A stretch of DNA of 64,000 nucleotides, taken from contig NHZP01000008.1 of the NCBI GenBank assembly GCA_003313425.1, positions 310,001 through 374,000 on the forward strand. The letters run 5' to 3'. How positions within the stretch are numbered: position 1 is the stretch's first letter; each line of letters starts with the position of its first letter. The stretch is from Pseudopyrenochaeta lycopersici (Eukaryota > Ascomycota > Dothideomycetes > Pleosporales > Pseudopyrenochaetaceae). Under the pieces are notes generated by a model. The model did no database searches and had not been told where the DNA came from. It saw nothing but the letters and a program-made list of their open reading frames with translations. Shown here in pieces: positions 32,317-44,266 of this stretch. A program made the translations under genes and the position numbers.

Positions 32317-34426
32317 CTAATACTCGAGCGTAACCTCTTGTCCCTTGACCCTTCCAATCACAATCTCAGGCGCATACTTGGGAATAACCTCATCATCGTG
32401 AAGCATCTCAAACTCCTCTGACGCGTCCTTGCCCATGTGGCTGAAGAGCGCCTGAGGACCGCCGGGGTGCTCCTCTGTCCAGTTGGACACATCCATGACA
32501 ATGCCCTTTACTGCGATCCATAGATCGTCCTTCTTGTTGTGCTTTGCGACCTCCTCGAGCGTGAACTCCTTATCTGGGATAGTGAACTTCTTAGCCTCGT
32601 TGGGCTTGGAGACCTTGCCAGGGTCTTGTGAGTCGGCATCGCCCTTCAGGACGGGTGCGGCTGACAGTTGTTTCTGCTCTGCGACTGGGTCTGAGCCTTT
32701 GATGGCGCCATTGCCCCACTCGACGGAAATCTTGCCGGGTTGCGACGGGTCAATGTGCAGCGAGATTTGACCGAGACGAGATACTGCTGAGCCTCCGGCC
32801 GAGTTGAGGGCTTGCTGGAAGAGGTACTTGGATGCTGACTCTCCTGCTACGCGACCGTAGACGACGCAGCCAAGGAGTGATGAACCACCGAGGCGGTTGG
32901 CACCGTGGACACCACCAGCAAGCTCACCGCAGACGTACAGGCCATCGAATGGCTTGCCCTCGGCGTTCAAGCACTGTGCCTGGTCGTTGATCTCGATACC
33001 ACCCATGGTGAAGTGGAGCACGGGCTCCATGTGTGCAACGTGGAAGGTGTCGTTGATGTCAAAGGGCAGGTTGTGGAAGTACTTCTTGTTCCACTCGTCC
33101 TTCTTCTCGCCCTTTGCGATGGCGTTGTAGCTCTGGAACTCGCCTTGAAGCTCCTTCTCGCTAACGCCAATCTCCTTGGCAAGCTCCTTGCCGGTCATCT
33201 TCTTCATCAGACCACGGCCAGAGTAATGTCTTGTGTGGAAGTCGAGGACGTTGGAGGCCTTGGAGTTGAGGACGAGGCGGATTGGCCAGTTGCCCTTCTC
33301 CTTCTCGCCCCACATCATGCCGGAGACGTAGTCACGGTGACCGAGGTCGTCGCAGAAGCGCTTGCCCTTGCTGTTGAGGAGGATACCTCCCTCACCACGG
33401 AGAGCTAGGAATGTCAGCTAGTGAATCTCCACAATGGGCACAATAGTACACACCTTCGGCGGCCAAGAACTTGGTCTTTGCTGTGGGGTCCTTGGGATCT
33501 ACGAGACCAGTAGGGTGGACCTGGACTTTGTCCATGTCGATGCCCTGGGCACCGATCTTCATCAGCATCTTGTGTCCGTCACCAGTGGCGTGGGCGCCGT
33601 TGGTAGTCGACAGGTCGAAGGTGTCTGGCCTCCACTTCTTCAGGAGGGAGTCCTCTGTGAAGTCGGCAGCATAGCCACCAGTGGCGAGAATGACGGGGCC
33701 CTCAACGGTGGTCTCCTCGCCGTTGAAAGTGTATGTGACACCAGTTGCGCGGTTGCCCTCCGTGTTGACCTTGGTGACCTTGGCCTTCTTGACAAGCTGA
33801 ACGCGCTCTGGCTCGGCCTCGGCCAATTCCTCGAATCGCTGCATCAGGGCGTATGTGATGGCCATACCAGGGAACTTGGCATCGTGGCCACGATGGGTTC
33901 GGGGCTGGGAGTGGCCACTGTGATGATGATCAGTAACTGCAGCAAATTTGACGCATTGATGGAAAAACGTACCCCAACCGTGAAACAAGAGTCAAGTCGA
34001 GGTTGAAAACATCCATCAACCACTCGACGGCAGCGGCGGACTTGTAGGTCAGAACCTTGATCAGATCCGGCCGGGCCTTGTCTCGGGCAGACTTGAGTGT
34101 GTCATCGTAAAACTGCTTGACGCTGTCGCCAATCTTGTGGTCTACTTGTGTCCGTGTAAGGGCACCGTTGATACCAGATGTGGCTTTGGTGGAGTTGCCT
34201 CCCATGAAGTCTGCGCCATGTCAATGTCCGCTCGATGCCGCACACGGCTTCCAGACTTACTGTTCTTGTCAAGGAGGACAACATTGCCACCGGCAAGATA
34301 GATGGTGTGAGCAGCGCTCAAGCCGGACACTGTGAATTCTTGTTAGTGGTGCGCACAATGGCCATCATGTGAGGCAGGATGCTTACAGCCAGCACCAACG
34401 ACAATGACGCGCTGTGTTTGCGACAT
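32317..34426 (-). CDS. FAD-dependent fumarate reductase (OSM1-like) fused to cytochrome b5
   Basis: Five exons from high to low coordinate (34426..34387, 34329..34261, 34210..33973, 33917..33454, 33404..32317) encode 632 residues. The N-terminal flavoprotein has the dinucleotide motif VVGAGLSGLSAA, the NNFMGGNSTKATSGING block, HRGHDAKFPGMAITYAL, LATGGYAADF and the FAD/substrate part MGGIEINDQAQ...GANRLGGSSLLGC. This is the soluble fumarate reductase family that reoxidises FADH2/NADH under low oxygen. The last about 85 residues are a cytochrome b5 domain (EFTLEEVAKHNKKDDLWIAV, heme ligand HPGG, second His in MLHDDEV), which could pass electrons from a b5 reductase. No presequence or signal peptide is seen. 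The four introns are 49-57 bp, all GT-AG. Fusions of this type occur in filamentous fungi. Confidence 0.92.
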
Positions 34427-35851
34427 GATGGCAGGTGTAGATGTGTTTGGAATGAAGGAGAGGATAGAGTCTAGTGAGCGCAGGCGCGGGAGAAAAGTGC
34501 AGCGATCCGGGTCTTTGTATGATGCATGCACTCCGCTCGGCTTCAAACTGCTAGTCGCAAGGTCCGTCTCCACAGCCGAGGCTCAGGACAGTGTACTGCG
34601 TTGGTCCTAGTCTCCGTCTCAGCAAATCAGCTATCGCCTGTTTGTCCACCGAACAGACCGTGAGCCAAATCTGTCCTCCGCAAGCCTGTGACGCACCGGC
34701 AGTCTGATAATTATTTCTCACGCTGGCCGTCGCATGTGAAGATGCTGCCCTTGGTTCCTGCCCACATGACAGACAATCTCCGGCCCTTGATTCGCGGTTG
34801 GCGCCCGGCCAGCGCGCGGAACCGTGGGTAGCTGACCTCGGACGGGGGCGCCGCGCAAAACCTGGGGCAAGTCACGCGTCCGCAGCGCGCACTCCGTCGT
34901 TGGCATGTGAAGATCTGGGTGCAGACATGATATTAGAGCATGGCTAGCCTCGACGACGATTGCTACAAACACCTCATTATTCCTTCTCTGCTTCTCTGAA
35001 TTGTCGTCGACTTGTGCCATGGTGTCTTCGACCATTCGAATTGCCAGCTTTGGAAATGTCCCCCGCGTCCAGTCAAAAGCCGATCGGTGTCTGCTCAACT
35101 TCTGACGGGCACGAGCTCAACTTTCCGCGGGCAACATTGCCTTGTTGGCCACGTCGCTGGGCCACCTTCCAGCTGTAGCAATGTGAGCATTCGGGCTATG
35201 TCAGTCCTGTTGGACTCAGAATACCCTCCGATTATGACACCAAAAGCCTCGACCTGATGCATCAAGATGCTTCTGCACTGACAATGAAGGAACATGAGGC
35301 TCTTCGGGGCAATTCACCCCGATACTTCCACTCCCCAACTCGGCGGCTACTGACGCGAGCCAAAGCCATTGTCAACATATCAATGTAGTTATGGAGAATA
35401 TATAATCGGAGCAAGAACAAGCACCGTTGGCATCTAAGGCTGGACAGCGACACTGGCTTTGCAATCACCAGTTGCAGGCAACAGGCAAGCAAAGCCAAGG
35501 AAGCCTGCCTGCACCTGCACTACCATGATTAGTTTTGCAATGTCTAGAATGGAGACGTAGAAATCTTTCAATTTTCTCATTCGAGAAACACATACAACTT
35601 CACGGAACGCCAGGCCTGGAACGCTACACTAGGGCTGTCGATCGCTTGATCCAACACGGTTCTGCTAGGCCGCGGATATTGCAGGAGATAATACCTTGGG
35701 CAACACGGAGAGAAACCCGAAATGCAAAATACTATTCCTTCATCTCTCATGATCCTATGCTTACAAAAAAAAAACAAATGCTTCCGCGAATTCCGCATGC
35801 TTCCGCCTCCTTCCGCTTAACCGTGTGCTCTCCAAGATCCAACTTATCTTA
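34427..35851. other. Intergenic, 1.4 kb
   Basis: No supported gene. Frames up to about 126 residues exist on both strands without recognisable character. It includes the promoter of the fumarate reductase gene at its left end. Confidence 0.45.
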
Positions 35852-36727
35852 TCAGTGGCAAGCGACCGTTTTCGTCGACGACGATCCGCTAAACAGCAAG
35901 TAGCCGACAAATGCGCCCACGGCCACAGCGAGCATAACCCAGCCATTGTATGTCATGAAGAGTAGCCTATACGCAAGCATCAGTCTTGCGCTTTTCAGAA
36001 TCCAACGTAGACATTGCCTTACATGATGAAGAATGAGTAAAACACCTGGACCGCATACAGCAGCGCTTTTACGATTTTCATTTGCTGCTCTGCATTCTGC
36101 CCAACGTTTCTCCCTGGGCCAAGTAATGAGCTCGATTCATTCGGGTTGTCTTTTCGCGCTGTACTCAGCGATCATCCTTGAGGTATGAATATACGGTGGA
36201 GAAGAATCCCTTGGAGAGGCTGAAGCACAGCTTGCGCACTCGACTCTCACACTGCGCTGCTGAGGAGGATTCAACTAGAGGTTGCTACACCATGAAACTC
36301 CCTCAGAGCGCAGTAGTACATCCAATACCCGGTAAGAACTCACCTCTTAAATCGTCACCACCTCTCCTGCCCTCAAGCACCTTCTTCTCATACGCCTCGT
36401 ACCGCCTCGAGATCTCGCGCACCGCCTCGTACCCTGCCGTGAGCAGTACGATCGCAATGAGAGCGAAGATGAGCGAGCCCGTTCCAGAGACGTGCCACCC
36501 GCGAAAGACGATGCAGAGGTCTGTTGTGTCCCACGTGAAGAGCATCTACAATGCATCATTAGCATCTTGCTCGCAGTACTGAATCGCTGAAGGAGAGACC
36601 GAGCTCTACGGCAGCTTGGAGGTATGCGTACGTTCATGTTGCACTTGTGTCCGTGGTCCATGCCAGGCATATCATGGCCCATATGACCATGATCCATGTG
36701 TGCGTGATCCATATGCGAGTGATCCAT
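35852..36727 (-). CDS. CTR-family copper transporter
   Basis: Four exons from high to low coordinate (36727..36632, 36545..36344, 36113..36023, 35966..35852) encode 167 residues. The N-terminus is a Met/His copper-binding tract (six MDH/MGH repeats in residues 1-27). Three helices follow. Helix 2 carries the MxxxM copper gate (MLLFM) and helix 3 carries the GxxxG packing motif (GAFVG). The protein ends in a copper-handing ACH tail. These are the defining features of high-affinity Cu(I) uptake trimers in the plasma or vacuolar membrane. The third junction gives DDLRGRNVGQNAEQQM across a 230-bp intron, longer than usual here; a small extra exon inside it cannot be excluded. It is divergent from BNA1 with 246 bp between starts. 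Confidence 0.88.
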
Positions 36728-36973
36728 CTTGAGCTGTTGTATCTATTGTAGTGAGTGAACAAAGGTCAACGTGGACCTCGCTGTCTCGAGATTGGGGGAC
36801 GCGTCGCACCATCCATCTGCACGGGCCGCGTTCGCGGTAACCGCGGGGCGAAAGCTAGCTCCCCACATGTTGGCGGACCTCCGATGACTACATCGACGAC
36901 TTGATCACTTCAAGGCGCCTTTTACTGAGTTATCATACTTATTTGATTTCTTCCATAACATGCGCCTCCGGAT
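36728..36973. promoter_or_regulatory. Bidirectional promoter, copper transporter / BNA1
   Basis: 246 bp between starts of two metal-linked genes. It holds CGGACCTCCG (36874-36883), an inverted CGG-N4-CCG that could bind a Zn2Cys6 factor. An identical GCGGACCTCCG recurs at 37042-37052, inside the first BNA1 exon. No good match to the Mac1/Cuf1 copper element was found. Confidence 0.4.
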
Positions 36974-37716
36974 ATGACAGTCACAATGCGAGCCATGCGA
37001 CCAGCTTTTAGGCTTCTCCAATCCTCAACGCCACCACTTTTGCGGACCTCCGGAGCTCTTTCGCAACGATATTTTTCATACACAACACCACGCAGATCAT
37101 TAGGCCCACCTTTAAACATACCGAAATGGTAATTCAATCCTTCAAATTATCCCAAGATAGCCTTCAAACCTGTCATACTTTGCAGACCCTTTGCTAACAC
37201 GTCTTGCTTAGGGTCTCAGAAAATTCCCATATGCTCAAACCCCCGATAAACAACTACTGCGTATACAACGACCATGTCACGGTGATGATTGTCGGCGGTC
37301 CAAATGAGCGGACAGACTACCACATCAACGAAACAGCGGAGTGGTTCTACCAACACAAAGGCTCAATGCTCCTGAAAGTCGTAGATCAGTCCCGGCCCGC
37401 CGACCAACAATTCCAAGACATACACATCCACGAGGGCGACATGTTCCTCCTCCCACCGAATACTCCGCATAATCCGGTGCGATTCAAGGACACGGTAGGC
37501 GTTGTGTTGGAGCAGAAGCGACCAGAAGGAAGCCTAGATCGGCTACGGTGGTATTGTCAGAATTGTAATGAAAAGGTATATGAAGCTGCCTTTCACTGCA
37601 CGGATCTGGGAACCCAGATCAAGGATGCAGTGAATACTTTCAAGGCGGATACGAAGGCGAGGACTTGTAAGAACTGTGGAACCATATGCGATACAGCGCC
37701 CCAACCAAAAGCTTAA
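36974..37716 (+). CDS. BNA1: 3-hydroxyanthranilate 3,4-dioxygenase with N-terminal presequence
   Basis: Exons 36974..37128 and 37212..37716 give 219 residues. The enzyme opens the ring of 3-hydroxyanthranilate with Fe(II) and oxygen in the kynurenine route to NAD. Cupin metal ligands are visible in DYHINETAEWFYQ (His, Glu) and PPNTPHNP (His), and a C-terminal rubredoxin-like iron site in CQNC...CKNC. The family normally begins MLGPPLN-PKW. Here the matching SLGPPLNIPKW has Ser (TCA) at the start-Met position and is preceded by 42 residues with seven Arg, many Ser/Thr and no acidic residue, including RYFS, a typical processing-site pattern. ATGs at 36974, 36986 and 36995 are all in frame, with a stop just upstream. 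The enzyme is usually cytosolic, so mitochondrial import is a prediction. Confidence 0.9.
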
Positions 37717-37790
37717 GAGGCGCCATACTAGTTTCGTGGTGATATGGTATGGCATGATATGGCCCGAAGCTACTTTAGACGTTCTAGCGA

Positions 37791-39937
37791 TTATAGACCT
37801 TTCCACATTATCTTCGCGATGTGATCGGTCTTTTTCCTGCTTGGTTTGACGAGGCCCAAGTGCTTGAGTTCAGCCAATGCCCGCTGGAAAAGTGCCCTGT
37901 GATAGTCAGCATCTCGATAGAAGGGGAGCTCAGCCAGTGCTTACATGGTCTTCGACTCCTTCTCATCTTCCCCATCTCCAGCGATCGCATGGAAAGCAGA
38001 CCACAGATCGCTCACGTTAATCAAAGAACCCGACTCCAAGTACATTTGATATACGATAGCTGTCGCAGGCTGAGTAGCAGACAACACAGCATCTTTACCA
38101 TCGGCCCCACTACAGCACTCGCAGCCCAAGTAATCGTGAGGTGACGCCAGTGCTCGCTCAATCGCAAAGCGTGGTTTTGGCTGAAATACCTCGCCGTGTG
38201 GTGATTTCAAATCATAGACCAAGACCTCAGAGAGAAACAGTGTCCGTGGATCGATAAAAGCCGAAGAGAAGTATGTGTCCAGATCGTCATGAAAACGAGC
38301 AACGATGTCCGAGTATGCCTTGTCTTGCTCCGACAGGGCGGCCTTGTGTTTGCTAAGCAGTACTTTCTGTGCGACAACGGTGGTCCTGAGACTGTCGTTG
38401 CGAACATCATATTGCGTCCGAAGAGGTGCGCTAGTCTCGTTCTTTTCGAGCAGGCTATCAAGATCTTGTTTGAGAGAGTCCACATTGGTAGTGAAATAGT
38501 CGCCCTCAAGTTCGCACAAAGATGTTAAGAGCTGAGTTAGCCTGTCTGAGGGGATCTTCTTGATAGATAACATCATCTCGCGGAGAAGCGGGGAGCCAAT
38601 TATATCTCCAGATGCTGCTCGAGTCCAGATTGAGGAGAGTCGTACATTCGGCGACAACTGTAGCGATTGGCGTATGCGAAAGAGGACCTGTGCAGCGTAA
38701 TTGAGGGTAGACAAAGCTTGTTGACCGGCCTGAACGTGCTTTATAACTTGGCCGAACAATTTGTTGTCTGATTCAAGTACTTCGCGCACCATTTTTGCTA
38801 ATCCTTTATCTAGCAGGTCTTCTGCCCATCGTCGAAAGGACGGAAGGTTGCGTATGGCGTTGAAAGCTTCTGCAGACAGGCTTTCGAAAGTAATACCGTC
38901 CTTTAGTAAGATACTTGGGTAGTTGGCATAAAAATGTGACATGTATGCATACTTCAGACCGTCGCAGAAGTCTTGTATGTTCTGAACATGGTCTTTTTGC
39001 CGATCTAGCATACGATGACACAGATTTGGACCCATGTGCAATCGAATCTCAGTGCTAGCAACAGTTGCATTGAACAGCTTTTCAATAATTTCGTCGGATT
39101 GTGTGACGTCGAACTTGTCGCCTTGAAGATCGCGAAGCGACTTCCCTGAGAGGCGGTCCTCGAAGCTTTCCGCTGAGGTAGCTATACCAAAGAGCAACAC
39201 GAAAGGAAGGCGGTCGAGCCATGAACTGGAAGATTCAATACATGTACAATTGTAGTCAATCGGCAACTTACTAGAAGAGGTCTATCATATCAACGAGTAG
39301 TCCAGCATCGAAAGCTTCGCTGTCCTGGATCGCAATCACAATGCTTGAAATGCGGTTTTTTTTCTGCCACTCCTGGATATGGCCGAGATCATAATTGAGA
39401 AGTTTTGGTCCTCGCTTTGAAGATGTCGCTGGTTGGTCCTGCTCATCTTCGTCTTCGTCTTCAACTCGCGATGTTGCCTTCTTCATCAGGTTCTTGAGTA
39501 AGGTCTTGAGATTAGGGCATTCGCCAGAGGTCAGCACGACATAGGCACTATTTGCATCTTTCTTGACTTTTCGACCTAGTCGCTCAAAAAAAGGCCCATG
39601 AGACGCGATGCTAGGCCCTGCCACAATGAGTGCGGTAGGTATCGCAAACTTCTGCTCCTCTGGAGATGAACAGGAGGCGGAAATGAAGTTGACAATCTTT
39701 TCTTGCACGGCGCTGTCTGCTTCGTCTAGAGTATTCTGGCCAAGTAAGTAGATACTAGGAGGGAACTTCCAAGGAGCTTACATGTATGCGCCCTTCTTGC
39801 TGCGCCCATAGCTCGCGATACGTTTCCAGTCGTTCAGGTTGCTGGACTTCGAGATTATGTTTGCTTGTGCGTTGACGCTTTGGCGCTCGTTCATCTGTTT
39901 CAGGCGGCTCATAAATGTAGCATCTTTGATGTTCCAT
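37791..39937 (-). CDS. ORC3: Origin recognition complex subunit 3
   Basis: Four exons from high to low coordinate (39937..39782, 39735..39272, 39225..37945, 37896..37791) encode 668 residues. ORC3 pairs with ORC2 in the six-subunit complex that marks replication origins and loads MCM. Evidence: the N-terminal MEHQRCYIYEPP-KRQR start typical of fungal ORC3, the AAA-like core (TALIVAGPSIASHGPFFERL, then SSIVIAIQDSEAFD and RLPFVLLFGIATS), the LDRLSG-like DRLSG/FNATVAS segment, and a C-terminal winged-helix part ending LKHLGLVKPSRKKTDHIAKIMWKGL. The last exon is only 106 bp and is needed to complete the winged helix. All introns are 46-48 bp with GTAAGY donors. Confidence 0.9.
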
Positions 39938-40568
39938 TTTGCTGCTTGGCAGAAATTTTGTCGTCTCGTACTATGATTTGAAGTCGATGTTTGTCCATCG
40001 AAGTGCAGTGCGCGATGATTGCTAGGCGTGAGCACGGGACTTCGTGGCAGGGTCTGAGCTTCAAATTTCCACTTCAACGACGTCAGGCAGGCCACGAGAG
40101 ATCATGATGCAGTGATGGTATTCTTTGGAAGATTCAGTGAAAATCATCAATGCTCTTGACTCGAATTTAAATTGCAATTTGATATTTGAGAGCTTGTCTA
40201 GCGACAAGCATACCGTGTTTCTACATACACACTTGTGCACAATAATGCGAAGCCTAGCCCTTGCGCATTCGTCTGTAAATACTTTGGAGACTGCTCTTTG
40301 CAGAGCCTGCGCACTTTCAGACCTGTTGAAGTTCCATCATCAACACTGCTAGTTACCTGAATGGCAGTCCTCGATCAATCCTTGGGCCCACATCGCATCC
40401 AGGATGCTCAATTTCTTTGATTGGTCCTTTTTTCCAAGAGGACTGTGTTGAGACCCGGGACGTAGAAAACCAGATTATGACTGTTTTCAGCTTGAACAGA
40501 GCCAGAGTGCACGTTCGCTTGCGGCCCGGCTCAATTCTAGAGCATAGGGGAAAACGTCATGACCGTTC
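39938..40568. other. Intergenic, 631 bp
   Basis: ORC3 promoter side and the 3' end of the G-patch gene. No other gene seen. Confidence 0.5.
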
Positions 40569-41548
40569 TCAATCATGATCCTGTTCGGAGACACCAGGGC
40601 AACCTTCCATCTCAGCATCAGGGTATTGGTAGCCACAATACAAGCAATAGTGGTGTGCATCTCGTAGATGCATAAGAAGCTTCCGGAGTCGCTCTTCGAC
40701 TGGAAGCGCTTGGAATTCCGCTAGGTCTGGATCTTCGGCCTCAAGGTCATTCTCCAGAGTAGTATAGAAGGGCGCAAGATCACGTCCCTGCGCTACTTTC
40801 GAATCATCATCGTCCTCTTCAGCGGCCAGAGTAGGCAGTCTTGATGCAAGGCTGTTATTCAGTTCACGTCGCTGTTGTTTCTCCTGCTTGATTTGGGCTC
40901 GTCTTTGCGCAAGACGGCGCCAAAGAACATTGATATCCCGCAATGGCTTCTCGCCTAATTCTGGGGTACTTTTATCCTCAGCGTCCTTCTCTGACAGTCT
41001 TTCGGCTGTCCTCTGCGCATTATCCAAGTCTCTCTCAGCCTTCTTCTCTTTCTGCTCTTGGCGCCGTATTTCAAGATAGTCGCCTTCGTCCTCCTTGGAA
41101 CGCTTCGCCAATCGTTCCGCTTCTTCCCACTGCTCTCTAAACTTGCGCTTCTTCTCAGACTCGAGACCGATGCCTCCTCTGTCGTCCTTGACGTTGACTC
41201 GTATGGGCTCCTTGCGTGCATCCTCGGATTTACCTAGGGCATCACCCTGCTTGAAGCCAAACTTGGCCATCATCTTGAATCCCTTGTTACTCTCGGGGAG
41301 GGCAGTAGCAAGTGATGCTTCGCGAGCTGCCTCTGTGTCGGCTTCACGCTCTGCTTTGGTCTTTTGTCGCGCTCTAGCCTCACCCTACATTAACTGTCAG
41401 CTCGAGACTTCTTGAAGGAGCGAAAAAGACGGGCCTCTTTGCGCTTGCGCGCGGCGCGCTGGAGTGAGGTTTCGTGCTTCGGGCCCTTTGGCGCATCCTC
41501 AAACACCATGCTCATGTAGTCATCTTCTTCCTCGTCAGACTGTCCCAT
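40569..41548 (-). CDS. G-patch / DUF4187 protein, GPATCH11-like
   Basis: Read as exons 41548..41435 and 41384..40569, 309 residues. The start MGQSDEEEDDYMSM is an acidic leader typical of this family. The G-patch (NKGFKMMAKFGFKQGDALG...EPIRVNVKDDRGGIG) follows, then a long charged coiled coil. The C-terminal DUF4187 zinc-like block has HLRDAHHYCLYCGYQYPDAEMEGCPG. G-patch proteins activate DEAH helicases in splicing or ribosome making; the partner here is unknown. The frame forces removal of 50 bases at about 41385-41434, but the 5' end reads GAG|GCCCGT rather than GT. That is either a weak GC-AG intron, a different small exon, or a sequence error. The acceptor (ATGTAG) is normal. Confidence 0.78.
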
Positions 41549-43095
41549 AGTGACTGGCTAGACTCTGTGAGTTGTGGAATTCATTGCGATTATTGCGTGG
41601 TCGTAATCGCAAAAGTCGCTACTTCTGACATTCTGCAGTGGCCCACATAGCGCACCTTGGCGCTGCCAGGGCCAGCGATCTCTTTTGCTTTCCCAGACTC
41701 TTCTTTTAACGACATGCCATGCACGCTCAAAGTCTCACTGCTATTCAGAAACATGTGGTCCACACAGTCCAAACTTTGTGTGCTCCTGCATGGGCCATCC
41801 GGCTCTCGACGCCGCGATTTGATCCCCCCCTGTCGCCCGCTCCCCCGGAATGTCACCGCAGTGAGCCTCACGGGATGCAACCGGCTTTCGAGACCTAGTC
41901 TGCCCTCATCCACATCCGAGTCAATTCTGCAGGCTGTTCTGAGAATTCTTGTGACGACGTGGCTCGCATCACGCGACACACCGCGACTGCGCATTCTTCG
42001 CATTGCACTGGCAACCTCAGTCCAGCTCGACAGTCGATCATTTGTTCAGTGCCTGTCCTACAAGGCGGGGTCGCTGTTATGCGAATTCTTTGTCGGCGCA
42101 GGATGTCTCCTTCCGTGTTGGAATACCGTACACAAGTTTTGAGGCCTCCATCACGAGCATGCATGCTTTCATGTGAAAGCGCGGCTACGACGATCCCCTT
42201 TCCTCGATACACCACGTATCGAATAAGCTAGCTCACATGCCACTTCAGGGTGTTGTCTTGCCTGCAAGAAGGAGGCACAATCCTGAAAGCAGATCATCGA
42301 CCGACAGGCAATTGCTGGCATTGGTCAGCGTCCCAGGGGGGGGTACCCCACAAACCAACAGAAACTAATCCCAAAAGCGCTGGTGTCCGCAATGTTCGGT
42401 GCCACCAGCAACGTTCGGCTCATCCGGACCAGAGCCTCCCTGCTTAATTTGTCGGGTATTGATGTTTCCTGCCAATGGCCTGCCCTGAATTTTGCGCCTC
42501 TCGATCCGATTGCCACCACCAAAATAAAGAGCTGAAGACGTGACAGATGGCTTAGCCTCCGCTTCCGCAGCCAGTGATGTTTCTTCGATGCCATACGTTA
42601 CAGTCTCTGCAATAATTGAACAAACAACATGAAGCATGTGCCAATGGATTCCATCCTTCTGCTGGGCATCCTGCCTCGGCACCGTATTGCTCACGGCTGG
42701 GTGGCAATCATTTCGGAGTGCAACCATAACAGGCTACCCTTCTCAGAGGACGATTCGTTTCGACGACCGAACCCTGTCAATTCTCATACCCGTCTTGGGC
42801 GTCCGACCCAGTAACTACTGCTATCGGTGAATCGCCTATTACGAACTGGCGTGAGAGGATCCTCGTTTTGATGTTCATGTGCCTCTTCCCCAGACCTCTC
42901 CAGACTTCTAAGTGCCATAAAGCTGCTTTCCCCGCAAGTCTCCGCACGCTTTTGACGTCGGAGTGTCCCATTTGCTTTCTCGATTTCCTTGGCCTTTTTA
43001 CTTTTTCGTTTTAGGTGAGAAACCTCGCCTTACGAACATTGTTACTGCCATCCACTTCCTGAGCTCAATTAGCGCGAAGCGCTCGGTTTTCAAAC
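41549..43095. other. Intergenic, 1.5 kb
   Basis: No supported gene. Frames such as 41657-42142 (plus) have no recognisable character and face similar frames on the other strand. The right end (from about 42950) is the T-rich promoter and leader of the DUF3712 gene. Confidence 0.45.
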
Positions 43096-44266
43096 ATGGA
43101 TCGCAAAGTTGAGCAACCACACCAAGAGGAGGTTTATGGGGCACCACAGAAGAAGGGTGGTGTCTTTAACACACTATACCCTCCGGGACCCCGGCCAGGC
43201 GCGAAGGGGCGAGTCAGGAACCACTGTCGGAAGTTCTGGTGGTGTGGTGAGTGCTCCATTGTTCAACTTGATCATTGGGATTTTAATTAACCCACGATAG
43301 ATTGCCTGGTTCTCGCCGTCGTAGTATTGGTCATTATACTGCCCATCATCTACGTTGGTATTCCGAAAAAGGCACAACGCGAGATTAACTCTTCGTCACT
43401 CGAGGTCACCTCCCAGGAGGTCACCAATCCAACAGCCGATGGTGTGCACTTGAAAATTCAGAACGTTATCAGGAGTGGTAGCAGCTTCCATCCTACCATT
43501 GATCCCTTCCGAGCTGCGCTTTCACTCAAAGGCCAGGAGCCGTTCATTTACATCGACATTCCAAAGGCCAAATCTGAAGCTGAAACGCATGTCACCGTTG
43601 AGCAAGATGTCAAGTTCGCATCCATGGATGCCTTTGCTACTTATACCAAGACCGTTTTGGGCAGCGAAACTTTTGATGTCCACCTTGATGGAAAGACGAA
43701 ACTCCATCTCTCTATTCTCCCGGCTATGGATGTGAACTACAACAAGGTTGTTACCATGAAGGGTAAGTCATCCATGGATTTGTACATGTTCTGAAACTCA
43801 TGATTATACAGGCTTGAATAAACTCTCCGGTCTCAACATTAGCGATGTCAAAATCCTTTCCGGCAGAAACGAAATTCTCGCCGATGGCTCCAACATGGTC
43901 GGCAATGTCTCCATCCCAAATCCCTCTGTCATGACCCTCGACCTCGGGAACGTCACCATGAATCTTGCTGTCGATGGCACAACAATCGGCTACTCACTCC
44001 TCCCCAATCTCATCCTTAAGCCTGGTCCCAACGTACTTCCGATGCAAAGCCGAATCGACCAGCTCACGATCTTGCAGATGATTAGGAACAATTATACGAA
44101 CGCGGTGCTCCCCATTGACATCGTTGGAAATTCCAGTATAAGGAACGGAGAGCATTTGACATACTATGAGGAGGCGATCAAGAGCAACATGATCAGATTG
44201 AACTTGGACGTTGGTCCGGCGCTGGCGGGTATTGGAATCAATGTTACGAGCTTTGGCGGCCATTAG
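43096..44266 (+). CDS. DUF3712 / LEA2-like type II membrane protein
   Basis: Exons 43096..43246, 43301..43762 and 43812..44266 give 355 residues. The cytosolic N-terminus ends in HCRKFWWCDC, just before one transmembrane helix (about 52-72, LVLAVVVLVIILPIIYVGIP). The large extracytoplasmic part has the beta-sandwich pattern of DUF3712/LEA2 proteins (DGVHLKIQNVI, FRAALSLKG, DGKTKLHLSILPAMDVNYNKVV, GLNKLSGLNISDVKI) and several N-x-S/T sites. Related fungal proteins are abundant at vacuolar or plasma membranes, and lipid transfer has been suggested for the fold; no specific role can be given. Introns are 54 and 49 bp, both phase 1. Confidence 0.85.

Noticed and set aside
33434..34006. 190-residue plus-strand frame opposite the fumarate reductase
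   Set aside because: The complementary strand carries conserved FAD-enzyme motifs and proper splice sites.
36728..36973. Mac1/Cuf1 copper-response element
   Set aside because: The GCTG cores present fail the flanking consensus at one or more positions.
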